Positions 1-6,779 of a stretch of 21,622 bases of DNA are shown here, piece by piece; position 1 is the first letter of the stretch; each line of letters opens with the position of its first letter. Location: NCBI GenBank assembly GCA_018397055.1, contig JAGTQS010000020.1, positions 1-21,622 on the forward strand, given 5' to 3'. Under the pieces are notes generated by a model. It was not told where the DNA came from, did not search any database, and was given only the letters and a program-made list of their open reading frames with translations. This stretch comes from Candidatus Bathyarchaeota archaeon (GTDB taxonomy: Archaea; Thermoproteota; Bathyarchaeia; Bathyarchaeales; DTEX01). The translations under genes were made by a program, and so were the position numbers.

Positions 1-69
1 AATACAGCTTCAAAAACACATGCAACCCAGAACCAAAAATAAAACATAAATTTGCCAAAGTTTAGTCAT

Positions 70-522
70 TCATTTCTGTCGTAGAGAGACCCGCCTGCGT
101 ATAAACGTCCAATAGGAGTAGAACCCAAGCCAAAGCGTTGACAGGACAAACACAACGAGAGAATATGAGCTGAAAGAGAAGATGGCAAGCACCCAAATGT
201 TAAGGAGGACGTAAACAAGAAGGTTCAACAAGAAAGAACGTTTTTGCCACCCATATTGCTCAATAACATGTATAGCTTCCAATGCCGCGGACCCCTTATC
301 GTTCAGAACATATCGGCCGTCCGAGTTTGATTCAATCAGACTTTGCATCTTTTTAAGGTGAAAATCTAAGGCACCGCTGCTTTCAACATTAATTGCCCGT
401 TTAAGCTCGCTGAAACCGAGAGGCGACTTAGCAAGCCTCTTCAGTATCTTTATCCTTAAAGGATGCGAGACAGCGTCAAAAACTTCATCAGAATTTAAAG
501 AAAACTCTTCTTTTTCAGTCAT
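70..522 (-). CDS. winged-helix (ArsR-like) transcription regulator with C-terminal membrane hairpin
   Basis: This 150-residue protein begins with a winged-helix DNA-binding domain (about residues 12-80). The stretch FDAVSHPLRIKILKRL and the recognition-helix region around SGALDFHLKKM are typical of archaeal ArsR/MarR-like regulators. A hydrophobic C-terminal part (about 96-140) looks like two membrane helices, followed by a basic tail (RRRVSLRQK). This suggests a membrane-anchored repressor, a common layout in archaea. The start is ATG at 522 with no Shine-Dalgarno sequence. A TATA-like box at 551-560 would place transcription start within about 10 bases of the ATG, so the message is probably near-leaderless. 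Three heptamer half-sites lie just upstream of the box and may be its own operator. The ligand and target genes are unknown. The regulator call is firm; membrane anchoring rests on hydrophobicity only. Confidence 0.8.
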   Translation of the reverse strand: MTEKEEFSLNSDEVFDAVSHPLRIKILKRLAKSPLGFSELKRAINVESSGALDFHLKKMQSLIESNSDGRYVLNDKGSAALEAIHVIEQYGWQKRSFLLNLLVYVLLNIWVLAIFSFSSYSLVVFVLSTLWLGFYSYWTFIRRRVSLRQK

Positions 523-550
523 GTCATATCAAAATCTTCTACGTAGACCG

Positions 551-560
551 AAAATATATT
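551..560 (-). promoter_or_regulatory. TATA box of the winged-helix regulator gene
   Basis: The minus strand reads AATATATTTT, preceded by purine-rich GAAA that could act as a BRE. Its centre is about 34 bases upstream of the ATG at 522, which predicts a very short leader. This is inferred from position and composition only. Confidence 0.45.
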
Positions 561-569
561 TCTATCATC

Positions 570-598
570 CTTGACTTAATAGTCAAGAAATCTTGACT
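570..598. promoter_or_regulatory. candidate operator: three CTTGACT half-sites
   Basis: CTTGACT at 570-576 and its inverted copy AGTCAAG at 581-587 form a perfect 7-base dyad with a 4-base spacer. A third CTTGACT follows at 592-598, exactly 22 bases (two helical turns) from the first. The array abuts the TATA region of the regulator gene. Binding by that regulator is an inference. Confidence 0.5.
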
Positions 599-771
599 TA
601 GCAGATTCATTACCACGTCGGGCTAACTATGCGAATCAGACAGCATCCTTTTTATGATCAATTTACTGATTCGTTTCATTCTAACTTTTCAATAAAATTA
701 CATGCCTTGTCCTGATCATTATAAGTAGGAAGGAACCTATAGACATTCATAATAAACCGGAAAATACGTTA

Positions 772-780
772 TTATATATT
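772..780 (+). promoter_or_regulatory. TATA box of the Yip1-like gene
   Basis: TTATATATT is centred about 21 bases before the ATG at 797. Transcription would start at or next to that ATG, which fits a leaderless message and favours ATG 797 over the upstream TTG/GTG codons at 779 and 782. Confidence 0.45.
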
Positions 781-796
781 GGTGGGTTGGGCTAGA

Positions 797-1381
797 ATGG
801 ATATTTTTCGAACTCTATGGGCTATGTTGATGAACCCGAAAGAATTTTTCAACGGCATCCGTGTTGAAGGCTGGAAGCCTTGTTTTGTCTTCTTTGTTTG
901 CGTAACCTTAGTTATCTCTGTTGTTACGCCGGTTGTGAACTTTTTGGGTATTGAAAGCACAGACTTGTCTTCTTCATATCAAGCTCAGATTATAGCCTAC
1001 AATTTCGCAAAGGACAGCCTTGTTCCATTGTATGGTGATTACGCCTACATGTTTGAGACTGTTCTGATTTTTGTTCTTTCGCTCCTGATTTTGGTTTTCA
1101 TAACATTGTTTTTGCACGCGGTCTATACGATAATAGGTGGTTCAGGACCAATTCTTAACGCTTAGAAGGCAGCATGTTATGGGGTTGGCCCATGCTTGTT
1201 TGGTGGTTTTCTCCCTTACCTATCATTGTTTGTGGCATTCTACTCGTTTGCCATGCAGTTTTATGTCGGTCCCTTAGTTCTTTACAACGCAAAAGAGGGA
1301 AGAGCCATCTTTGTCTTTGTAGCCTTGATTGCTGCAGTCTTCATCGAAATGTTTACTCTTGGAACCACAGCGGGCTTTTAG
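797..1381 (+). pseudogene. Yip1-domain-like membrane protein interrupted by an in-frame amber codon
   Basis: One reading frame runs from ATG 797 to TAG 1379-1381, broken only by TAG at 1163-1165 (codon 123 of 194). The upstream half starts MDIFRTLWAMLMNPKEFF and carries two strongly hydrophobic segments around GSGPILNA. The downstream half continues in the same frame (KAACYGVGPCLFGGFLPYL) with two more membrane segments. Amphipathic N-terminus, polytopic core and a K-A-x-x-Y-G-x-x-P motif match the Yip1 family, whose usual length is near that of the joined frame. At the stop position family members often have an aromatic residue, so TGG to TAG (Trp to amber) is the simplest explanation. No other stop or frameshift is present, so the lesion is recent, a sequencing error, or read through. 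The role of archaeal Yip1 proteins is poorly known. Confidence 0.6.
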
Positions 1382-1471
1382 GAAACTAGACAACTTTTAC
1401 ATAAAGTAAAACATAAAAGGCGTTTAATAACAATCATTGAAGACAAATCAGTTATGTAAAGGCGTCTAGCA

Positions 1472-2410
1472 TTGAAAAGTCTTGTTATTGGAGACCTAAA
1501 CGTTGACATAATTGTTTCAGGAGCTCCGCAACTGCCCGTTTTAGGCCATGAGATTTCATGCGAAGACATCCGAACCGTTATGGGCGGAGCAGCCTCCATA
1601 TTTGCTTGCAGACTTGCGCAGCTAGGCGGAAACGTTGACATTTTTGGTAAACTGGGAAACGACGCAAACGGCAGCGTAGTGCTAAAAAATTTCAGGTCAA
1701 GCGGCGTTGGCATGGACAAGGTTAAAGTGCTTGACAACTTTAAAACGGGCATAACGATTTCTTTAACGTACCCAAAGAACAGGGCTCTTATAACGTACGT
1801 TGCTGGAATCGATAATCTGACCATGTCTGATGTTGACCCCAACATTTTTTCTGGATATAATCACCTTCATGTCTCTTCGATTTACATTTTGAGAAAAATG
1901 CTTAGCTCATTTTCATGGCTGTTTTCCGAAGCCAAAAATCACGGGTTAACAACTTCCTTGGATACGAACGCTGACCCGCTGAACAAATACGAGTACATAG
2001 ACGAAATCTTAAGGCATGTTGACATTTTCCTTCCAAACGAAAAAGAGGCTAAAGCCATCACGGGCAAAACCAGCGTTCGCTCAGCTCTTGAAAAGTTAAG
2101 AGAAAATGTTCCAGTAGTGGTCATAAAACAGGGTGGAAAGGGAGCAATTGGGAAGGACGGCAAAAGAACAGTTAAGGTTAAGCCGCTACGAATTGAGCCT
2201 GTTGACACAACAGGAGCAGGAGACTCTTTCGACGCAGGCTTCATTTATTACTATTTACATAAGAACCGGGACTTTAAAGCCTCCATGGAGTTCGCTAACG
2301 CATTAGGCGCCCTCTCATGCCTATACGTAGGAGGCGCTGAAGAAAGGATAACCGAATCCGACGTGACCAAATTCGTAGCTCAGCAGAAAAGGATGGAAAA
2401 GACAAGATGA
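1472..2410 (+). CDS. PfkB-family carbohydrate kinase
   Basis: This 312-residue protein of the ribokinase/PfkB family phosphorylates a sugar or nucleoside with ATP. The N-terminal strand (MKSLVIGDLNVDIIV) and the di-glycine substrate-side motif GGAAS at residues 38-42 are present. The C-terminal signature DTTGAGDSF lies at 245-253, with D251 as the expected catalytic base and the GAG as anion hole. Length is normal for the family. The start is TTG at 1472 with only a weak upstream ribosome site. Its stop overlaps the start of the AgaS-type gene (ATGA at 2407-2410), so the two are almost certainly co-translated. That pairing suggests the substrate is the isomerase product, for example tagatose 6-phosphate or fructose 6-phosphate. 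Sequence alone cannot separate this from ribokinase, fructokinase or nucleoside kinase activity. Confidence 0.85.
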   Translation: MKSLVIGDLNVDIIVSGAPQLPVLGHEISCEDIRTVMGGAASIFACRLAQLGGNVDIFGKLGNDANGSVVLKNFRSSGVGMDKVKVLDNFKTGITISLTYPKNRALITYVAGIDNLTMSDVDPNIFSGYNHLHVSSIYILRKMLSSFSWLFSEAKNHGLTTSLDTNADPLNKYEYIDEILRHVDIFLPNEKEAKAITGKTSVRSALEKLRENVPVVVIKQGGKGAIGKDGKRTVKVKPLRIEPVDTTGAGDSFDAGFIYYYLHKNRDFKASMEFANALGALSCLYVGGAEERITESDVTKFVAQQKRMEKTR

Positions 2411-3618
2411 ATGCGCTTTATGAGCTTATTAACTTGCCAAAAGATAAACGAGCAGAAATGGGAGTCGAGTACACGCCTTCGGAAATTGCGGCGCAACCTC
2501 GGTTGTGGATAGAAAACTTCGAGACCCTGAAAAGGCAGAAAAAAGAAATTCTGAATTTTTTAGCTAAAAATGTTTTTTCTAAGCCGAACCCAAGAGTCAC
2601 TCTTACAGGCGCAGGCTCATCTGCACACGTAGGGTTGTCCGTTCAAAACCTGCTGAAGTTCATGTGGCAGCTAGACGTAGACACCCGACCCACAACAGAC
2701 ATCGTCACACATTGGGACTCAATTTTTCTCAAAAACGCCGATAACACGCTGGTTTCTTTTGCGCGGTCAGGAAACAGCCCTGAAAGTATGACGGCGATTG
2801 AGATTGCTGAAACGTTTTGCCCAAAAATATCTCACATAGTTGTAACCTGCAACAAGGACGGGGCAACCGCAAAGTTTGGCAGAGAAAGAAGAAACGCTTT
2901 TCTCATCCTGCTTTCAGAAGAAACCAACGATAGTGGTCTAGCGATGACAGCTTCATTCACCACGATGTTGATGACCGCCCAATATTTGGCATACATAAAA
3001 AACCTGAACGAATATGAAAGAATAATAAAGAGCGTTTCTGAAGCAACCCAAAGGCTATTTGACAATTACTCAAGCCTAATAAAAGACATTGCAGAAACAG
3101 AGTTCGAAAGAGCAGTTTTTTTAGGAAGCGGATGCCTACACGGCTGCGCGGTTGAGTCAGCCCTGAAACTGCAGGAGATGACAGATGGCAAAATAATCTG
3201 TAAAGCCGACACGTTTCTAGGGGTTAGGCATGGACCAGAAGCTGTAATAAACGATAAAACATTAGTTGTTTACCTACTTTCGTCAAACCCGTTTGTCAGA
3301 AAGTACGAGCTAGACTCAATGAAAGAAATAAAAGACAAAGAACTCGGCATGACTAAACTGGCGATATGCAATAAATTAGACGGCGAGGCCTCTGAAAACG
3401 TGGATCAAAGCCTAGAATTTGATAGAGAAGGAAAACTCAAAATTCCAGATTCATGCAGACCCATCATGGACGTTACAGTTGGCCAGATGCTCGGACTCTT
3501 CAAATCCCTAGCAATCGGGCTAAAACCTGACAACCCAAGCGTTAAAGGCGTAATCAACAGAGTCGTAAAAGGAGTAAAAATATACCATTACAGAAAACCA
3601 AGAAAAAATCTTGGCTGA
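2407..3618 (+). CDS. agaS: AgaS-type SIS-domain amino-sugar-phosphate isomerase/deaminase
   Basis: This 403-residue protein has two SIS (sugar isomerase) domains. The first carries GAGSSAHVG at residues 68-76 and SFARSGNSPES at 117-127, the usual phosphosugar-binding loops. The second carries LGSGCLHGCAVESALKLQEM and then TFLGVRHGPE at 269-278. The FLGxRHGP motif distinguishes the AgaS group from GlmS, which has a different loop there. Characterised AgaS proteins deaminate and isomerise galactosamine 6-phosphate to tagatose 6-phosphate in the cytoplasm. Length is close to bacterial AgaS (about 380-390). It overlaps the PfkB kinase gene by 4 bases, so the pair could do deamination/isomerisation followed by phosphorylation. 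No aldolase or sugar transporter is seen nearby, so the pathway is incomplete here and the true substrate (galactosamine, glucosamine or another ketose phosphate) is open. Confidence 0.78.
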   Translation: MNALYELINLPKDKRAEMGVEYTPSEIAAQPRLWIENFETLKRQKKEILNFLAKNVFSKPNPRVTLTGAGSSAHVGLSVQNLLKFMWQLDVDTRPTTDIVTHWDSIFLKNADNTLVSFARSGNSPESMTAIEIAETFCPKISHIVVTCNKDGATAKFGRERRNAFLILLSEETNDSGLAMTASFTTMLMTAQYLAYIKNLNEYERIIKSVSEATQRLFDNYSSLIKDIAETEFERAVFLGSGCLHGCAVESALKLQEMTDGKIICKADTFLGVRHGPEAVINDKTLVVYLLSSNPFVRKYELDSMKEIKDKELGMTKLAICNKLDGEASENVDQSLEFDREGKLKIPDSCRPIMDVTVGQMLGLFKSLAIGLKPDNPSVKGVINRVVKGVKIYHYRKPRKNLG

Positions 3619-3700
3619 CAAGAGCCTCATATAACGAAGCCTTCTCACAACTAGCATAAATTCCACAGTTCCACATTGACTCCACAGCGCCTATATAAAG

Positions 3701-3709
3701 AAAAAAAAA
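3701..3709 (-). terminator. poly-T tract downstream of the RimI-like gene
   Basis: The minus strand has nine consecutive T residues about 80 bases beyond the RimI-like stop codon. Archaeal transcription ends at such T-runs without needing a hairpin. The stretch lies between convergent genes, where a stop signal is expected. Confidence 0.4.
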
Positions 3710-3730
3710 TTCTGCACGCACGGAAGCTAA

Positions 3731-3748
3731 AAGAAACGACGGTTTCTT
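3731..3748. repeat. perfect 7-base inverted repeat between convergent genes
   Basis: AAGAAAC (3731-3737) and GTTTCTT (3742-3748) flank the loop GACG. On the minus strand the hairpin ends in a T-rich run (TTTCTTTTAG). It may help terminate transcription or stabilise the 3' end of the RimI-like message. No gene is visible in 3619-3787. Confidence 0.35.
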
Positions 3749-3787
3749 GAATATACAAAAACAGACTCTTGCTTCTTAGGTTCCCAG

Positions 3788-4273
3788 CTAAATTTTTCTG
3801 CTCATTATATATGCGTCTTCTCCGTCTGAGTAATATCCTTTAATGGTTCGTTCGATCTCAAATCCAGTTCTCTTATAAAGGCTCAGAGCCACAGTGTTGC
3901 TTACTCTAACCTCTAGAAAACAACTTTTAACATCGTAGGATGTAGACATGGCTTTCAAAGCCTCCTTTATCAAGGCTTGCCCAATGCCGAGGTTTCTGCT
4001 TTCAGGAAGCACAGCAATAGAGATTATATGCCCCTTTTTAACGATACCAAACGGTTTGAGACTCATACCTGAAAAACCGCTTTCGATTCTGCACATGATG
4101 TAGCCAACAACCACACCGTCTTTTTCAGCCACTATGAATGTTTCCGGGTACCTCTCATAAAGATCAATGAAGAACCCGTTGGAATAATTTTCTGGTAAAC
4201 AAACTTGGTTAATATAAACAACCTGATGCAGGTCTTTAGGCTCAAACTTTCGAAGCACAAACAGAGACGACAA
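3788..4273 (-). CDS. rimI: RimI/Ard1-like GNAT N-acetyltransferase
   Basis: This 161-residue GNAT-fold enzyme transfers acetyl from acetyl-CoA to protein N-termini. Motif A is visible as ISIAVLPESRNLGIGQALI, with the R-x-x-G-x-G pyrophosphate-binding loop. The C-terminal stretch ALSLYKRTGFEIERTIKGYY is the hallmark of the RimI/Ard1 group. In archaea a single such enzyme (studied in Sulfolobus) acetylates many proteins, including ribosomal ones. TTG 4273 is the longest start; GTG at codon 6 is an alternative, and neither has a strong ribosome site. It ends with TAG. The LarA-like gene upstream ends 74 bases away on the same strand, so they may or may not share a transcript. The family call is firm; the substrate is inferred from family. 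Confidence 0.82.
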   Translation of the reverse strand: MSSLFVLRKFEPKDLHQVVYINQVCLPENYSNGFFIDLYERYPETFIVAEKDGVVVGYIMCRIESGFSGMSLKPFGIVKKGHIISIAVLPESRNLGIGQALIKEALKAMSTSYDVKSCFLEVRVSNTVALSLYKRTGFEIERTIKGYYSDGEDAYIMSRKI

Positions 4274-4347
4274 ACAGACCCAGCTTCAAAAAGTTATTTT
4301 CCGAAAAAAAGGGAACCATGAAAGATTTATCTTTTTCTCAACCCTCT

Positions 4348-5613
4348 TCAATTCACAGTCCTAATAAGAGGCACAGTCAAGTTTCCATTCGGAACAAACA
4401 ATACTTTACCGTTTTTCCCAGCGACGTCAGAAGCGTAACGGTAAGCCTCGTTAGCTGTCCTCAAGTTTTTGACGCTATGAACCTCAGCCAAAAGGTAGTC
4501 AGGTACAACCGAGACCAGAAACAATTTATTGGTTTGAAAAACTGATAGTAGACGGTAAGCCATTAACCTGCCTACGCTGAAGTTTCTTTTTATTTCCTTC
4601 TCCAAGACATTAGGATTATCGTACTTCGACAACGCTGCAACGAAATCAGCGTTTCCAAGCCCATAAATGCACTCAGCTACCAAAACTGCTGGTTTTCCTC
4701 TCTTGCATAAATTCAAGACCACATCTAAACACCTGCAAGCCTCGAAAAAGCTAGCGTCAAAGGGAAAACCGCCTGGACTCAGAAAAACAACGTCAGCCCT
4801 ATTTTCAACGGGAACTCTGCAAATTGTGTCAGCAAGATTAACAGCTTCTCTAAACGAATCTTCGATGTTCCCGGCGAAGGCTTTAACAACCTCAAACCCG
4901 CCGTTTCTGACTATGTTCAAACTGAAGTCTACTCTGGCAAGCCTCGCAGCCTCAACGGCTTCTTCATAAACAGGATTTCCACCAACAGTTCCACGGTCAG
5001 CCTTGCTGTCTAAAGCGAAAACGAAACTGCTTCGAACTGTTTCAAGGCTCGACAAGCCAGGTAAAACTAGATTTATGCCGCCGCTGTAGCCAACGAACGG
5101 ATGAGGCTCAACAACTCCCGCAACAATCTTTACATCAGCCTCAGCGAAGACCTTGTTTACGAAAACATCTGTTCCACGAGAGGTTCGGCCCAACTGCGTG
5201 CGCTCTGTCTTCTCCGGATTGTGGCTGATAATCTTGACTCTTGACGAAAGGCCTTCTCCAAGAGTCGGCATCTGCTGCCAAGCTGGAAAGTCGCGGAAAG
5301 GATCGTACGCAAGAATTACTGTAACGTTTTCATCTTTAACCCCGGCAGAGCCTAGTTCATTCAACAAAGATGAAACCATCATTTGATTAGTCGAGGTGTC
5401 AGAGTCTTTAAGGACCAAAGCCACCTTGCTTTCGGGCTTAACAATCTCGACCAGGCGCTTAGTTCCAATAGGGTTAGCCAAAGATGAATCGATTTCTGAT
5501 CGAGGATTTTTAGCTGCATCCACATGATTTGGTTCAAGGGTTTTCAGCAAATTCTGCGTTGGGACTCTTACACAAACCTCAGTTTTTCCATAAGGCAGCC
5601 AAACCTCAACCAA
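4348..5613 (-). CDS. LarA-like (lactate racemase family) protein lacking cofactor residues
   Basis: This 421-residue protein matches the nickel-dependent lactate racemase family along most of its length. It starts with EVWLPYGKTEV, has TSRGTDVFVN at about 144-153, then VVEPHPFVGYSGG at 168-179 and LPGLSSLETV at 184-193. In active LarA the catalytic His174 (retained here as H171) is followed ten residues later by the Lys that tethers the NPN pincer cofactor and 26 residues later by a nickel-binding His. Here those positions are N181 and F197. The usual THRP segment with the other catalytic His reads AYDPFRD, and the DxTRP segment reads DSDTSTN. So the fold is kept but racemisation with NPN is unlikely. 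No larB, larC or larE gene is nearby. AGGAG at 5624-5628 supports the TTG start. The function is unknown. Confidence 0.78.
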   Translation of the reverse strand: MVEVWLPYGKTEVCVRVPTQNLLKTLEPNHVDAAKNPRSEIDSSLANPIGTKRLVEIVKPESKVALVLKDSDTSTNQMMVSSLLNELGSAGVKDENVTVILAYDPFRDFPAWQQMPTLGEGLSSRVKIISHNPEKTERTQLGRTSRGTDVFVNKVFAEADVKIVAGVVEPHPFVGYSGGINLVLPGLSSLETVRSSFVFALDSKADRGTVGGNPVYEEAVEAARLARVDFSLNIVRNGGFEVVKAFAGNIEDSFREAVNLADTICRVPVENRADVVFLSPGGFPFDASFFEACRCLDVVLNLCKRGKPAVLVAECIYGLGNADFVAALSKYDNPNVLEKEIKRNFSVGRLMAYRLLSVFQTNKLFLVSVVPDYLLAEVHSVKNLRTANEAYRYASDVAGKNGKVLFVPNGNLTVPLIRTVN

Positions 5614-5623
5614 AACTCGCTCG

Positions 5624-5628
5624 CTCCT
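5624..5628 (-). promoter_or_regulatory. Shine-Dalgarno of the LarA-like gene
   Basis: AGGAG on the minus strand lies 10 bases before TTG 5613, supporting that non-ATG start. Confidence 0.5.
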
Positions 5629-5656
5629 GCTGATGGCTATGTGTTCTACTAGAACC

Positions 5657-5666
5657 CATTTAAACG
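5657..5666 (-). promoter_or_regulatory. TATA-like box of the LarA-like gene
   Basis: The minus strand reads CGTTTAAATG. It would place transcription start near 5635, leaving a leader of about 20 bases that contains the Shine-Dalgarno sequence. Confidence 0.35.
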
Positions 5667-5697
5667 TAACGAACGATTATCAAAAAGAATAGACATT

Positions 5698-6624
5698 TCA
5701 TGTATGCTCCCTGAAAAACTGGCCTATTTTCTCAGCTAATAAAACCGAAGCGGTCTTCTGCGCCTCTTCTGTCTGGGCTCCAATGTGCGGCGTACACACG
5801 ACGTTCGGCAACTGCACAAGTTCGAGGTTCACAGGCGGCTCAGAACAGAAAACGTCTAATCCCGCGCCGCCAAGTTTTCCAGACTTTAGAGCTTCCAACA
5901 GCGCATTTTCGTCTATGACGTTTCCCCTTGAGGTGTTGATTAGAATCGCGCCTTTTTTCATAATTCCAAATTCTTCTGCGCCAATCATGTTTGACGTTTG
6001 CTCAGTGAGTGGAACATGAACTGAAACTATGTCGCTTCTCATAAGCAGCTCTTTTAACGGAACAAACTTGGCGTCAAGCAAGTCAAGTAGTTCTCGGCTT
6101 GGAGGAGTACGTTTCGTAATAAGAATCTTCATCCCTAAGGCCTTAGCGATCTTTGCAACCCTAGTTCCAATGTTCCCAAGCCCAATTAAGCCCAAGGTTT
6201 TACCATTAAGCAACGTGCCTTCAAGCTCCTTCTTCGCCCATCTGCCTTCCTTCAAGCAACGGTCAGCGTACGAAATTTTTCTTACAAGGGTCAACATCAA
6301 CCCAACGGTTAATTCAGCCACAGAGTCAGCTGGAGCCTCAGGGGTATTCAAAACCGCTATCCCGCGCTTCTTTGCGGCTTCCAAGTCTATGTTGTCAACG
6401 CCAGCTCCAACTCGGCCAATGACCTTCAGTCGGCTTCCTTTCTCTATTAGCCGCCCGGTCACCTTGGTTCGGCTTCTAACCACAACTGCATCGTAGTCTT
6501 TAATTATTTTTTCCAGTTCAGACTGCTCAATCGAGGGTCGAACATCAACCAAAAACCCGAACTGCCTAAGCCTCTCAACGCCCTCAACTTCGACGGGGTC
6601 GCAGACAAGTATCTTGACAGGCAT
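5698..6624 (-). CDS. serA: D-3-phosphoglycerate dehydrogenase, short form
   Basis: This 308-residue D-2-hydroxyacid dehydrogenase probably oxidises 3-phosphoglycerate with NAD as the first step of serine synthesis. The substrate-domain motif VGAGVDNID is at about 72-80 and the Rossmann motif GLIGLGNIG at 145-153. The catalytic triad can be placed at R233 (NTSRGNVID), E262 (VFCSEPP) and H280 (TPHIGAQ). It stops after the catalytic core and lacks the C-terminal ACT regulatory domain, like the short archaeal PGDHs, so serine feedback is not expected through that domain. I chose ATG 6624 (MPVKILVCDP). The frame extends 32 codons further to 6720, but that extension is polar, unlike the family, and would begin inside the intergenic promoter region. 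Glyoxylate or hydroxypyruvate reductase is an alternative, though the VGAGVDNID and GAGLDVF signatures favour SerA. Confidence 0.85.
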   Translation of the reverse strand: MPVKILVCDPVEVEGVERLRQFGFLVDVRPSIEQSELEKIIKDYDAVVVRSRTKVTGRLIEKGSRLKVIGRVGAGVDNIDLEAAKKRGIAVLNTPEAPADSVAELTVGLMLTLVRKISYADRCLKEGRWAKKELEGTLLNGKTLGLIGLGNIGTRVAKIAKALGMKILITKRTPPSRELLDLLDAKFVPLKELLMRSDIVSVHVPLTEQTSNMIGAEEFGIMKKGAILINTSRGNVIDENALLEALKSGKLGGAGLDVFCSEPPVNLELVQLPNVVCTPHIGAQTEEAQKTASVLLAEKIGQFFREHT

Positions 6625-6738
6625 CTTTTTCTCTCTCAAACTTGACGTTTTCAAATCATCTGTAAATTTTCTCTTATAGCCTTTATTGTTTAATTCAGTG
6701 TAATCAGCACACCAATGCATAGGCTCAGATTGAAAAAT

Positions 6739-6748
6739 AATATATTTT
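6739..6748 (+). promoter_or_regulatory. TATA box of the luciferase-like oxidoreductase gene
   Basis: AATATATTTT, within a short AT-rich gap between divergent genes, predicts transcription start near 6770, about ten bases before ATG 6780. Confidence 0.45.
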
Positions 6749-6779
6749 CACAAATGTTATTTTTCCATTGAGAAAGAAA

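Noticed and set aside
1..69. Start of another gene on the minus strand beyond the regulator (short hydrophobic frames from ATG 69 or ATG 47)
   Set aside because: The frame from 69 stops after 19 codons and the one from 47 shows only 15 codons before the edge; too little to support a gene.
1163..1165. Pyrrolysine encoded by TAG
   Set aside because: TAG ends at least seven intact genes in the window, no pyl gene is seen here, and Trp-to-amber is simpler. Kept only as a point to check.
1416..1465. AAAGGCGT repeated at 1416-1423 and 1458-1465 before the PfkB gene
   Set aside because: Eight-base direct repeat 42 bases apart, with no dyad or helical phasing; weak evidence for an operator.
3692..3700. 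Plus-strand TATA box (TATATAAAG) driving a small RNA
   Set aside because: No gene or clear RNA structure follows before the convergent RimI-like gene, and the adjacent A-run is better read as a minus-strand poly-T terminator.
6625..6720. 32-codon N-terminal extension of the SerA frame from ATG 6720
   Set aside because: It has no resemblance to the family, is unusually polar, and would overlap the promoter gap of the divergent oxidoreductase gene; MPVKILVCDP at 6624 is the normal family start.
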